Below are positions 11,157 through 18,450 of a DNA stretch of 64,000 bases, in pieces. Numbering within the stretch: the first letter of the stretch is position 1; each line of letters starts with the position of its first letter. A program made the translations under genes and the position numbers. The stretch is from Sulfuritortus calidifontis (GTDB lineage: Bacteria; Pseudomonadota; Gammaproteobacteria; Burkholderiales; Thiobacillaceae). The stretch spans positions 1 through 64,000 of the forward strand of contig NZ_AP018721.1 in the NCBI RefSeq assembly GCF_003967275.1, given 5' to 3'. Under the pieces are notes generated by a model. The model had not been told where the DNA came from, did not search any database, and worked only from the letters and a program-made list of their open reading frames with translations.

Positions 11157-11265
11157 GTTCTTCTGCGGCATCGGCGATGGCGTCGAGTTCGGCTGCGGCT
11201 TCTTGCAGGCTCATCAGCTTTTGGATGCTTCTGCCGAGCGCGCGCCTAAGCGTGTCGATATCCAT
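10786..11265 (-). CDS. Antisense prophage protein, unknown function
   Basis: A 159-aa minus-strand frame beginning MDIDTLRRALGRSIQKLM. Codon choice is GC3-rich with the CTG/GCC/ATC bias of genuine genes here, and the product is strongly helical (AAAELDAIADAAEELIG; RFQESWMRFAYTLLHESDT). No obvious ribosome site precedes the ATG. It opposes the early operon between transposase and MuB-like gene, where a minus-strand accessory gene is unusual. It and the plus frame 10719-11156 are probably mutually exclusive. Confidence 0.5.
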   Translation of the reverse strand: MDIDTLRRALGRSIQKLMSLQEAAAELDAIADAAEELIGKRVPSIPAKPLLDVDRHFLDRFQESWMRFAYTLLHESDTCIRQALAAIGDDHALTAAALQLRARAQQLREIQAAPHQTTAQAQAHPAPPIVLAPMEWGPRILQHSLGVVYLAHVEQHGLF

Positions 11266-11297
11266 GTGTGAAACGCAACGGTGAAAAGGAGCGAATC

Positions 11298-12200
11298 GTG
11301 GAAGACATCTTAAACGAAGTGCGCCGGTTGATCGAGTCCGGCGAGGTGACGCAGGCACGGGTGGCGAAGGAGGCCGGGGTGTCTGCGACGGCCCTGTCGC
11401 AGGTGCTGGCAGGCAAGTATGCCGCCGACCCGGCAGGGATCGTGGAGCGGCTCTCCGCGTGGCTGGCGGCGCGCTCGGAGCGGGCGGCGGCGCTGCTGCC
11501 GGAGATGCCCGGGTTCGTGGCGACGCCGACGGCGCAGCGGGTGCTGGCGGCGTTGACTTACGCGCAAATGGCCGCGGATGTGGCGGTGGTGTATGGCGCG
11601 GCAGGCGTTGGCAAGACGACGGCGATTGCCGAGTACGCGCGGACGCGCCCTTCTGTGTGGGTGGCAGTGATGACGCCTGGGCATGCCGGGGTCACGGCGG
11701 CGCTGGAGGAGGTGGCGTTCGCGGTGGGCCTGAAGGACTTGCCGCAGTCGCCGGCGCGCATTCACCGCGAGATCGTCTCAAGGGTGCGCGGCACGGGCGG
11801 GGTGATCGTGGTGGATGAGGCGCAGCACCTGGTGGTGGCTGCGCTGGACGCGCTGCGCTCGATCCACGATGCGGCGGGCGTGGGGCTGGCGCTGGTGGGC
11901 AATGACTTGCTCTACGGGCGCATGACGGGCGGCACGCGGGCGGCGTATCTCGACCGGCTGTTCTCTCGCATCGGCAAGCGGGTTTCGCTGCGCCGGGCCA
12001 CCGATGCGGACATCGAGGCGGTGGCCAAGGCCGCCGGCGGCGAGGCCTGGGGGGTGGTGCGTGACGTGGGCCGCCAGGCGGGGGCGCTGCGTGCGGTGGT
12101 GAAGGTGCTGCGGCTGGCCAGGATGATGGCGCAGGCGGCGGGTGAGAGTCTGACTGCAGCGCATGTGCAGGCCGCTCGGCGCGATCTGGAAGGGGTTTGA
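11298..12200 (+). CDS. MuB-like AAA+ target-selection ATPase
   Basis: A 300-aa ATPase that in Mu binds target DNA and activates the transposase. The N-terminal 65 residues carry a lambda-repressor-like HTH (GEVTQARVAKEAGVSATALS). The ATPase core has Walker A YGAAGVGKTTAI and Walker B GVIVVDEAQHL, plus a sensor-1 VGNDLL. The GTG at 11298 has AAGGAG five bases upstream. Length and architecture match MuB/TnsC-like proteins of Mu phages. Confidence 0.9.
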   Translation: MEDILNEVRRLIESGEVTQARVAKEAGVSATALSQVLAGKYAADPAGIVERLSAWLAARSERAAALLPEMPGFVATPTAQRVLAALTYAQMAADVAVVYGAAGVGKTTAIAEYARTRPSVWVAVMTPGHAGVTAALEEVAFAVGLKDLPQSPARIHREIVSRVRGTGGVIVVDEAQHLVVAALDALRSIHDAAGVGLALVGNDLLYGRMTGGTRAAYLDRLFSRIGKRVSLRRATDADIEAVAKAAGGEAWGVVRDVGRQAGALRAVVKVLRLARMMAQAAGESLTAAHVQAARRDLEGV

Positions 12201-12255
12201 CGGTTTTTTCGAGGGGCGAGCCCGTGGCGGCGGGCGTTCAAAGAGGAATCGCATC

Positions 12256-12732
12256 ATGGCAAAAGCGAATGTAAAGACGGTTGAAAAGGCGGTTGAAAAG
12301 GTGGTGAACCTGCCGGCTGGCGAGAAGATCGAGCGCGATGGCGGCGAGGTGACGGCGCTCGATGCAGCCAGCATCCGGCTGGTGATGCAGGGCTGGGAGA
12401 TCAGGAAGAAGATCGACGAGCTCGATGCGCAACTGAAGTCGATCAACGCGCAACTGATCGAGGCGCACGGCGCGGGCGCGAGCCTGGTCGTGCACGGGGT
12501 GTGCCGCGCGTCCATCGCCGAGCGCGAGGCGGTGAAGATCACGAACGCCGAGCGGCTCAAGGCGGTGTTGGGCTTCCGGTTTACCGATTTGGTCAAGACC
12601 GAGATCGCCTACAAGCCGGAGGCCAAGCTCATCGAGATGGCCGCCGATGGCGATGAGCCGATGGCGCCATCCATCCGCGAATGCCTGACGGTGGGCAAGT
12701 CGGCCAGCGTGACGTGGAGGGCCGAGAAATGA
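12256..12732 (+). CDS. Early prophage protein, unknown (Gam position)
   Basis: A 158-aa protein with an AGAGGA site before the ATG. The N-terminus is Lys/Glu-rich. A coiled coil follows (IRKKIDELDAQLKSINAQLI), then a basic C-terminal region ending SASVTWRAEK. In Mu the host-nuclease inhibitor Gam lies at this place and also has an N-terminal helical hairpin, but I see no clear sequence match, so that role is only a suggestion. It overlaps the next gene by ATGA. Confidence 0.65.
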   Translation: MAKANVKTVEKAVEKVVNLPAGEKIERDGGEVTALDAASIRLVMQGWEIRKKIDELDAQLKSINAQLIEAHGAGASLVVHGVCRASIAEREAVKITNAERLKAVLGFRFTDLVKTEIAYKPEAKLIEMAADGDEPMAPSIRECLTVGKSASVTWRAEK

Positions 12733-12923
12733 CCCTGGTTGATCGGATCGGGCGCGGCCTGTCCGACCGCGAGGATGCGCTTGTCGTTCAGCTGATGATG
12801 GAGGCGCTGGCGCAGATGATGAGCGCGTGGCCTGTCGGCGCGCGTGAGACGCCCTCTTACCGCATGGCAGAGCAGGCGCTGGCCGATGCCCTGGCGCTGC
12901 GCAGTGCTTTTGACGAAGCGTGA
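12729..12923 (+). CDS. Small early prophage protein
   Basis: A 64-aa protein starting at an ATGA overlap with the upstream gene: MTLVDRIGRGLSDREDALVV. It is helical and mildly acidic, with no recognised domain. A strong hairpin follows at 12931-12957, before gemA. Confidence 0.6.
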   Translation: MTLVDRIGRGLSDREDALVVQLMMEALAQMMSAWPVGARETPSYRMAEQALADALALRSAFDEA

Positions 12924-12930
12924 CCCAGCC

Positions 12931-12957
12931 CATGCCCATGCCGCTGGCGTGGGCATG
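12931..12957. terminator. Strong hairpin between early genes and gemA
   Basis: A 12-bp stem (CATGCCCATGCC with GGCGTGGGCATG, one T-G pair) closes on a 3-nt loop. It lacks a U-run, so it may pause or process the early transcript rather than end it. Confidence 0.4.
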
Positions 12958-12983
12958 CACGGGGTCATGACTGGGAGACAGGC

Positions 12984-13409
12984 ATGGATGAGAGACGCAA
13001 GCGGCTGATCGCACTGGCGCACGTGGCGGCGGCGCGGCTTGGGCTGGATGATGAGACGCGCCGGGCGGTGCAAAAGGCCGTCACGGGCGTGGATTCGTGC
13101 GCGAAGATGGATGCGGCGGCCTTGCAGCGGCTGATCCGCCACTATCAGCAGAAAGGGGCCGAGGTGTGGATGCCGGGGCCGATGGTGAAGGCAGCGGAAG
13201 ACCGCGCGCCCTTGATCGGCAAGCTCGCCGCCATGTGCCATGCGGGCGGCTATCCGTTCCCGGCGTATCCGCTTGGCATCCTCAAACACATGGGCTGCTC
13301 GGTGGAGCGCATCGAGTGGGCGCCCGCGCCGATGCTCAAGAATGCGGTGGCGGCGATGCGGTATCAGGAGAAGCGCAAGGAGGCGAAACATGCACGCGGC
13401 GAGCATTGA
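12984..13409 (+). CDS. gemA: GemA-like regulatory protein (Mu gp16, DUF1018)
   Basis: A 141-aa protein with the Mu gp16/GemA pattern: KRLIALAHVAAARLGLDDET, then RAVQKAVTGVDSCAKMDAAA and LQRLIRHYQQKG. In Mu, GemA modulates host gene expression and DNA relaxation. The C-terminal half here (HAGGYPFPAYPLGILKHMGC, then SVERIEWAPAPMLKNAVAAM) suits DNA or protein binding. It ends overlapping the next gene by 20 bp, as in tight phage operons. Confidence 0.85.
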   Translation: MDERRKRLIALAHVAAARLGLDDETRRAVQKAVTGVDSCAKMDAAALQRLIRHYQQKGAEVWMPGPMVKAAEDRAPLIGKLAAMCHAGGYPFPAYPLGILKHMGCSVERIEWAPAPMLKNAVAAMRYQEKRKEAKHARGEH

Positions 13410-13623
13410 GAAAAGCGCGCGGTTGCAGCGGGTGCTGTGGCTGCTGCTGGACGAGCGCTGGCACACGACGATGGAGATCGTCGATGGCGCGCGGGTGTGC
13501 GCAGTCAACAGTATCATCGCCGAGCTGCGGGCCAACGGCATTGAGATCGAGACGCGCTGCATGGGGCGCGGGGTGTACGCCTACCGTCTGGCGGCGCTGC
13601 CGCAGGAGGCCGCATGCGCCTGA
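13390..13623 (+). CDS. Small winged-helix protein
   Basis: A 77-aa protein that reads as a compact winged helix: RLQRVLWLLLDERWHTTMEI, VCAVNSIIAELRANG (recognition helix) and the beta wing IEIETRCMGRGVYAYRLAAL. It overlaps GemA and the next gene. A role as an early or middle regulator is plausible from fold and position. Confidence 0.65.
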   Translation: MHAASIEKSARLQRVLWLLLDERWHTTMEIVDGARVCAVNSIIAELRANGIEIETRCMGRGVYAYRLAALPQEAACA

Positions 13624-14084
13624 GGTGCCCGGTGTGTCATGCGGAGGCGGCGCTGGAGGCGTGGGCGGAGGACGAGGCGGCGCGGGAGATGATGGGCTTG
13701 CTCGCCGGGCTGGATGCTGCCCTTGGGCGGGCGCTGGCGGCGTATCTTGGGCTCTTCCGCTCCAAGAGCCGGGCGCTTTCCTGGGAGCGGGCCGTGCGGC
13801 TGGCGCGCGAGGTGCTCGCGCTCGGGCTAGAGGAGGCGGTGCTCTCCCAGGCGCTCTCGGACACGGTGGAGGCGATGCGCGTCAAGCGCGAGGCGGGCGA
13901 CATCCGGCCGCTGGAGAACCACAACTATCTCAAGCGCGTGGCCGAGAGCGTGGCGGCGCGCTGGATTGCGTCAGGCCATGCGGTCGTGCAGCGGGTAGAG
14001 CGCAGGCCGGCTGGCATGAGCCGTACGATGGCCGCCATCGGCGGGTTTTTGGGCGCGGCGGATGTGGGGGTGATGGATGGCTGA
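13614..14084 (+). CDS. Prophage protein with N-terminal CxxC, unknown function
   Basis: A 156-aa protein starting MRLRCPVCHAEAALEAWAED. The single CPVC pair suggests half of a zinc site. The rest is helical and basic (SWERAVRLAREVLALGLEEA; HNYLKRVAESVAARW). Similar proteins occur in Mu-like prophages beside GemA without assigned role. It overlaps neighbours on both sides. Confidence 0.6.
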   Translation: MRLRCPVCHAEAALEAWAEDEAAREMMGLLAGLDAALGRALAAYLGLFRSKSRALSWERAVRLAREVLALGLEEAVLSQALSDTVEAMRVKREAGDIRPLENHNYLKRVAESVAARWIASGHAVVQRVERRPAGMSRTMAAIGGFLGAADVGVMDG

Positions 14085-14430
14085 GGACTGGCTTTCGCAG
14101 GCGATCTCCGTCGGGCTGGCGAAGCTGGCCGCCTTGCAACTGCCGGGCACGCCCATCGACGCGCCCTCGGCGGCGGCCTGCCGCGCGGTGTGGGTGGAGG
14201 CGATCACGGATGGCCGCGCCTGGGTGCGCGAGCGCGATGTGCCGCGCATCGAGGCGGCATTTATCACCCTGGCCAAGACAGCCGAGCGCTGGCCGGCGCC
14301 GGCGCAGTTTTTGCGCGCCCTGCCCGCCGTGACGCATCCGGTGGCGCTGCCCGAGCCGCCGATGGATGAGGCGCAGCGCGCGCAGGTGCGCGAGCTGCTG
14401 CGCAAGGCGCGCGAGGCGCTCACGCGATGA
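14077..14430 (+). CDS. Prophage protein, unknown function
   Basis: A 117-aa protein overlapping the upstream gene by 8 bp. It contains the pattern RWPAPAQFLRALP after a helical core (FITLAKTAERW), a feature of many phage proteins that act with replication or packaging genes, but no domain can be named. It is followed by an ATGA overlap with the zinc-ribbon gene. Confidence 0.6.
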   Translation: MAEDWLSQAISVGLAKLAALQLPGTPIDAPSAAACRAVWVEAITDGRAWVRERDVPRIEAAFITLAKTAERWPAPAQFLRALPAVTHPVALPEPPMDEAQRAQVRELLRKAREALTR

Positions 14431-14648
14431 AGTGCCCGGCGTGCGGCTCCAGATCGCCGGTCTATGGCACGCGGCTTCTGATCGAATCCGGCGCTGGTTT
14501 GAAACTGCGCTACCGGCGCTGTCCTGAGTGCGGCGCGAAGTGGAAGAGCTACGAGGAGGCCGACTTGAGGACACTCAAGATCAAGGAATGCGATGATGGA
14601 CAGAGAGACCTGTTTGAGGACGCTGAGAGCCATCCTGATCAAGGATGA
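14427..14648 (+). CDS. Zinc-ribbon regulator, Ogr/NrdR-like
   Basis: A 73-aa protein with paired cysteines at 3/6 and 32/35 (KCPACGSRSPVYGTR; YRRCPECGAKWKSYEE), the layout of the Ogr/Delta late activators of P2-type phages and of the NrdR zinc ribbon. Because the head genes downstream are arranged as in P2 with a palindromic divergent promoter, a late-gene activator role is an attractive inference. No Mor or C activator of the Mu type was found in the window. Confidence 0.6.
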   Translation: MKCPACGSRSPVYGTRLLIESGAGLKLRYRRCPECGAKWKSYEEADLRTLKIKECDDGQRDLFEDAESHPDQG

Positions 14649-15942
14649 GGCGGCCTTCGATGCGCTACGCCAGCGGCTGGCCGATGGCATGAGCCGGGCG
14701 TGGGCCTTCGGCGCTGAGGCGGCGTTCCGCGATGCGCTGGAGGCGCTGCGCGGCATCGATCCGCAGGCGTTTTCCGCGCAGGACGAGGCGCGGATTCTTG
14801 CGGCCATCGAGGCGCGGATCGGCGGCGAGGCGATGCGGCGGGCGATGGAGGGGCCGGTGGTGTCGGCCACAGACTCGATCTGGCGCGTGGGCGCGGACGA
14901 GGCGGCGCGGCCGGCCGGGGTGGATTACGCCTTTGGCCTGAAAGACGAGCGGGCGCTGGCGCTCCTCAACCGCTTCGACCTGCACTGGATCGGGCGGCAC
15001 TGGGACGCCGGCACGCGCGAGACGGTGACGGGCGCGGTGCGCGAGTTCTTCGAGCAGGGCTGGAGTTATGAGACGCTCGCAGACCGGTTGCGACAGGCGT
15101 TCGATGGGATCGAAGAGCGCGGGATGGTCTACTGGCAGCTCACCGCCGACACGATCGCCACCAAGACGCGCGAGCTTGCGCGCGTGGGCGGCTACGAGCA
15201 GGCCGGGGTGCGCTACGTGGAAGTGCGCGCGCACATGGATCACCGCACCACGCCGATCTGCCGCAGCTTGCATGGGCGCTTGATCCCGATCGGCCACCTC
15301 CAGACGCAGCGCGATCGGTATCTCGATGCGATCTCGCGCGGCAATATGGAGGCGGCCAAGAATGCCTGGCCGATGATGGATGCCGCGCAGGATGTTGGCG
15401 GAGGCAAGGTGCTGCCTGGAAATATCGGGCTGCCGCCGTACCACTTCCGCTGCCGCACGGTGACGGTGTCGTATCTGGGCGCCGACCCGGAGACGGTGGC
15501 GCGCGAGGCGGACGACATCGAGCGCTGGTCGATGGCCGCGCGGCAACGTGATGCGCTGCCCAGGCGCGATCTTTTGCGCATCGTCGAGCGGGCGATGACG
15601 GCGCGGTGGGACAATCTGGCCTATGCGCGCGGGCATCTGGACAAGCATCGCGACGATCTGGCGGATGCCGGGGTGCGCGTGGAGACACTGACCGAGTACA
15701 ATGAGGCGATGGACTGGTTGATCCGGCGCGGCGACCGGGATATCGCGCTGTCGATCCGGCGCGGCAGGCTCTACGCGGAGTTCTCGCGCGAGATGCCAGC
15801 CGGGCGGCTGGTGGCCATCGTCAACCTGTCCGATGGCAAGCGCGCCAGCCTGCACCTCAAAGGCAAGAGCGGGCGCGGCAGCCTGCAAAACGAGATGTAC
15901 GCGCCACAGAACGGGCGAGGAGTGAGGAAATGGATGTGGTGA
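14593..15942 (+). CDS. MuF-type head morphogenesis protein with C-terminal extension (possible toxin)
   Basis: A 449-aa protein. Residues 140-295 contain the MuF domain: DHRTTPICRSLHGRLIP and, after a spacer, LPPYHFRCRTVTVSYLG. Residues 325-449 form a separate extension with a His/Lys cluster (ARGHLDKHRDDLADAGV, H348 and H352) and a basic beta-rich part (DIALSIRRGRLYAEFSRE; GRLVAIVNLSDGKRASLHLK). MuF proteins with C-terminal nuclease-type domains (including the PBECR group) are known polymorphic toxins. The next gene overlaps by 13 bp. The toxin reading is inference. Confidence 0.8.
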   Translation: MMDRETCLRTLRAILIKDEAAFDALRQRLADGMSRAWAFGAEAAFRDALEALRGIDPQAFSAQDEARILAAIEARIGGEAMRRAMEGPVVSATDSIWRVGADEAARPAGVDYAFGLKDERALALLNRFDLHWIGRHWDAGTRETVTGAVREFFEQGWSYETLADRLRQAFDGIEERGMVYWQLTADTIATKTRELARVGGYEQAGVRYVEVRAHMDHRTTPICRSLHGRLIPIGHLQTQRDRYLDAISRGNMEAAKNAWPMMDAAQDVGGGKVLPGNIGLPPYHFRCRTVTVSYLGADPETVAREADDIERWSMAARQRDALPRRDLLRIVERAMTARWDNLAYARGHLDKHRDDLADAGVRVETLTEYNEAMDWLIRRGDRDIALSIRRGRLYAEFSREMPAGRLVAIVNLSDGKRASLHLKGKSGRGSLQNEMYAPQNGRGVRKWMW

Positions 15943-16301
15943 ACCTGATGAGGTGTGTGCGTGATCACCCGAAGGATGACGCCTTCCTCGGGTTTTACGA
16001 CGTGATCACGCGCCCGGACTGGCAGGACTACGAGTTCGACCTGGACTGGACGCTGCATCACCGATCGGTCTACGAGTTCGCGCGCGAGCAGGGCTTGCTG
16101 TCCGAGACGGCGGTGGCTGAGTTGGCCGAGATCGACGCCTTCTGGCGCGCGCACACGGCGGAGTTTGAGCAGGCGTTCGGCACGCTCATCAGACGCATCG
16201 ACCCGGCGAACGAGCTTGCAGGCTGGGTGGAGGACGAGACTGGCCGCCCTGTGACGATCCCGCCGTCTCACTGGTGGTGGCGGTTGCCGAAGGATTGGTA
16301 G
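15930..16301 (+). CDS. Small acidic protein, candidate immunity protein for the MuF extension
   Basis: A 123-aa, Asp/Glu- and Trp-rich protein (FYDVITRPDWQDYEFDLDWT; HTAEFEQAFGTLI; ending SHWWWRLPKDW). It overlaps the MuF gene by 13 bp with AGGAG eight bases upstream, so the two are probably coupled. Size, acidity and position are those of immunity proteins beside polymorphic toxins, against the basic MuF extension. No family is recognised; a structural role is the alternative. Confidence 0.65.
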   Translation: MDVVNLMRCVRDHPKDDAFLGFYDVITRPDWQDYEFDLDWTLHHRSVYEFAREQGLLSETAVAELAEIDAFWRAHTAEFEQAFGTLIRRIDPANELAGWVEDETGRPVTIPPSHWWWRLPKDW

Positions 16302-16477
16302 CGCTGCCAGTCGTCGCGGCAGTCGGCGTCGCACCAGCGCAGGCCAGGCTTGAGCGGCTCGCCGCAGTTGAGGCATGACCCGGTGGGAGGCGGCCCGCCG
16401 GGTTTTTTTGCGCCTTGAATCGCCGCGCCGAGCAGCAGGTCGATGACGTCTTGGGCGCGGTCTGCCTCATCGGCCAT
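16268..16477 (-). CDS. Small zinc-finger protein (TraR/DksA-like)
   Basis: A 69-aa protein beginning MADEADRAQDVIDLLLGAAI with four cysteines (CLNCGEPLKPGLRWCDADC). Short prophage C4 zinc-finger proteins of the TraR/DksA type have this form. It overlaps the Rz stop by 11 bp on the same strand and converges with the candidate immunity gene, overlapping its last 34 bp. Confidence 0.7.
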   Translation of the reverse strand: MADEADRAQDVIDLLLGAAIQGAKKPGGPPPTGSCLNCGEPLKPGLRWCDADCRDDWQRYQSFGNRHHQ

Positions 16478-17027
16478 GCGTCACCTCGTCCCACTGGCGG
16501 ATGGCGTCGATGCGGGCGCGGCACTGCTCGTAGAGGCTGGCGGCGTCGAGGATCCACTGGCCGACGGCGGCGTCGGTGCTGCCTGCCGCGTGTCCGCCGG
16601 GATCGGCGGCAGGCTCGGCAGGGGCTGGATGAGGCTCGCCGGCACGCGCGGGCACTGAATCGGCGGCGATGGCGGCGTTGAGGCGCAGCCGCAGAGGGCC
16701 AGCGAGGCACTCGCGGCCAGTAGAGAGGCTGTAGATTTCATTTCTGGTCTCCTTCAGGCGGGCTTTAAAGTCGGCTTCGCGGCGGCTGAGTTCGGCCTGG
16801 GCGGATCGGGCGGCGTCTTCTGCGGCAGCCAGCCGATGGGCGGCGTCTTCCGCGGCGCGGCGCTGAAAGTCGGCGCTGGCACGACGGCATTCGGCGACGC
16901 CTGCTTCGGCGCGGGCGATGGCCGCCTCATCCAGGCGGCCCTTGAGCGTGTAGCCGCCTGCAAAGCCTGCGCCCACGCAGATGAGCGCTGCGGCGATGAC
17001 GGGCCAATGGGATGTGGCCTGGATCAT
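16467..17027 (-). CDS. Rz: Inner-membrane spanin (Rz-like)
   Basis: A 186-aa protein with one N-terminal membrane helix (WPVIAAALICVGAGFAGGYT) and a long periplasmic coiled coil (AEDAARSAQAELSRREADFK). With Rz1 it bridges inner and outer membranes and completes lysis. A second gene is nested in another frame of its 3' part, the classic Rz/Rz1 arrangement. The start MIQATSHW is chosen because it leads directly into the membrane segment. Confidence 0.85.
   Translation of the reverse strand: MIQATSHWPVIAAALICVGAGFAGGYTLKGRLDEAAIARAEAGVAECRRASADFQRRAAEDAAHRLAAAEDAARSAQAELSRREADFKARLKETRNEIYSLSTGRECLAGPLRLRLNAAIAADSVPARAGEPHPAPAEPAADPGGHAAGSTDAAVGQWILDAASLYEQCRARIDAIRQWDEVTHGR
16481..16741 (-). 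CDS. Rz1: Outer-membrane spanin lipoprotein (Rz1-like), nested in Rz
   Basis: An 86-aa protein fully inside the Rz gene in a different frame. It has a lipoprotein signal peptide (MKSTASLLAASASLALCGCA) with lipobox LCGC and a Pro/Ser-rich mature part, as in Rz1. Its extent inside Rz and composition make the call firm despite no homology search. Confidence 0.85.
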   Translation of the reverse strand: MKSTASLLAASASLALCGCASTPPSPPIQCPRVPASLIQPLPSLPPIPADTRQAAPTPPSASGSSTPPASTSSAAPASTPSASGTR

Positions 17028-17050
17028 AAAGTTGTATCCTTGTCGGCACA

Positions 17051-17959
17051 ATGGAACACGTGCGCATCACTTACGACGGCCCAGCGCTTGCCAGCCACAC
17101 GATGGACGTGCGCCAGATCGCCCCGGCGTTGCTGGCGTTTGGCGACCTGTGCGAAGAAGCCGGGCGCGCCCTCTTCGGCGACGCCTTCGCGCTGCGCGTG
17201 GAGGTCAAGGCGAGCTTTCGCACCGGCAGTTTCGGCATCGATCTGTCCGTGGCGCAGCAGCTGTCGCAGCAGCTCATCGGCTTGCTCACTGGCGATGGCG
17301 TCACCGCGGCGGTCAACGCGAAGGCGGTTCTGGAGATCATTGGCGTTGCCGGAGGCGGCGCTGCGGCCAGCCTGATCGGCCTGTTGCGCTGGCTCAGGAA
17401 CCGGCGCATCAAGCGCGTCGAGACGGCTGAGCATGGGCGGCGCATCGTCACCGAAGATGACGACGCAATCGTCGTCGAGGAGCGCGTCATCGTGCTGCTG
17501 CAGCGGCGCACGGTGCGCGAGAGCCTGCAGCGCGTGGTCGAGCCCATCGAGCAGGACGGCGTGGAGCGCGTGGCCTTTGGCGGCGACGATGCGATCGTGA
17601 CCGTCATCGAGCGGTGGGAAGCGCCGTTTTTCCGCGCGCCGCAGGCCGAAGACGCGTTGATCCAGGAAGAAACGCGGGTGATTCCGTTTTCGATCGTCTC
17701 GCTCTCCTTCCGCGATGACAACAAGTGGCGGCTCTACGACGGGCAGGCCACGGTGTTCGTGACCATGGCCGATCAGGCGTTTTTGGACCGGGTGGATCGC
17801 AACCTGGAGCGCTTCGCCAAGGGCGACATCCTGCTGGCCGAAACCCGCGTGCAGCATTGGCAAACCGCCTCGGGCGGGCTGCGCACCGATTACATGGTGC
17901 AAAAAGTCATCGAGCACCGCATCGGCGCATCGCAAATCCACCTGCCGTTCGACGGCTGA
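17051..17959 (+). CDS. Conserved hypothetical protein inside the lysis cassette (moron candidate)
   Basis: A 302-aa protein on the plus strand between minus-strand Rz and endolysin genes. It begins MEHVRITYDGPALASHTMDV, continues RQIAPALLAFGDLCEEAGRA, and has a hydrophobic Gly/Ala segment at about 100-116 (IGVAGGGAAASLIGLLRWLR) and a beta-rich C-terminal half. No domain with known function is recognised. Opposite orientation and its own upstream gap are typical of lysogen-expressed accessory genes (superinfection exclusion or defence), but this is inference. Confidence 0.75.
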   Translation: MEHVRITYDGPALASHTMDVRQIAPALLAFGDLCEEAGRALFGDAFALRVEVKASFRTGSFGIDLSVAQQLSQQLIGLLTGDGVTAAVNAKAVLEIIGVAGGGAAASLIGLLRWLRNRRIKRVETAEHGRRIVTEDDDAIVVEERVIVLLQRRTVRESLQRVVEPIEQDGVERVAFGGDDAIVTVIERWEAPFFRAPQAEDALIQEETRVIPFSIVSLSFRDDNKWRLYDGQATVFVTMADQAFLDRVDRNLERFAKGDILLAETRVQHWQTASGGLRTDYMVQKVIEHRIGASQIHLPFDG

Positions 17960-17967
17960 GCGCGGCG

Positions 17968-18450
17968 TCACGTCTTCTCTCCCATGCACATCTTGTATTC
18001 GGCCTCGCGGCGCTTGACGAGGCCTGGCAGCACGCGGCCGCCGGCGCGCGTCCACTTGAGCAGCTCGCGGCAGGCCCCGGCGTAGTCGGGCGGGGTCTCG
18101 TGCAGCTTTTTGACCAGGGTAGAGCGGCAGGCGGCGGCGCTGCCGACGTTGTAGGCCCATGAGACGTAGGCGTCCCACTCATATTTATATAGTGGGACTG
18201 GGCCAAGACAGGCGGCCAGTTCCTGCGCGATGCGGTCGGCGTCGCGGGCGAGCAGGATCACGGCGCGGCCTGGCGTGATGGTGTCGCCGCGCTGCACCGG
18301 CGAGCCATCCTCGCGGCGGGTGCTGCCAAAGCCCACGGTCTGCACGCCCACGCCGTCGTCGTAGGCGCGCTGCCGGTAGCCTTCAAAGCCTGCGATCATG
18401 GCCACGGCGATGGCCGAGGCCCCGGCGGTGGCGATGAGGGTGCGTTTCAC
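17968..18450 (-). CDS. Phage lysozyme (GH24), SAR-type endolysin
   Basis: A 160-aa muramidase of the T4 lysozyme/RrrD family. The catalytic triad region reads IAGFEGYRQRAYDDGVGVQT followed by VGFGST, giving the Glu-Asp-Thr set. The N-terminus (MKRTLIATAGASAIAVAMIA) is weakly hydrophobic and Ala/Gly-rich, like signal-arrest-release sequences, so export may be holin-independent. The start overlaps the upstream tail-completion gene by ATGA-type coupling. Confidence 0.9.
   Translation of the reverse strand: MKRTLIATAGASAIAVAMIAGFEGYRQRAYDDGVGVQTVGFGSTRREDGSPVQRGDTITPGRAVILLARDADRIAQELAACLGPVPLYKYEWDAYVSWAYNVGSAAACRSTLVKKLHETPPDYAGACRELLKWTRAGGRVLPGLVKRREAEYKMCMGEKT

Noticed and set aside
11044-11271. 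75-aa plus-strand frame before the MuB-like gene
   Set aside because: Lies opposite the better-scoring minus-strand frame, lacks a ribosome site and has no recognisable features.
17033-17050. TGT-N12-ACA, the spacing of P2 Ogr-type sites, between Rz and the 302-aa gene
   Set aside because: The half sites are only three bases each, so a chance match is likely; noted but not claimed as a site.
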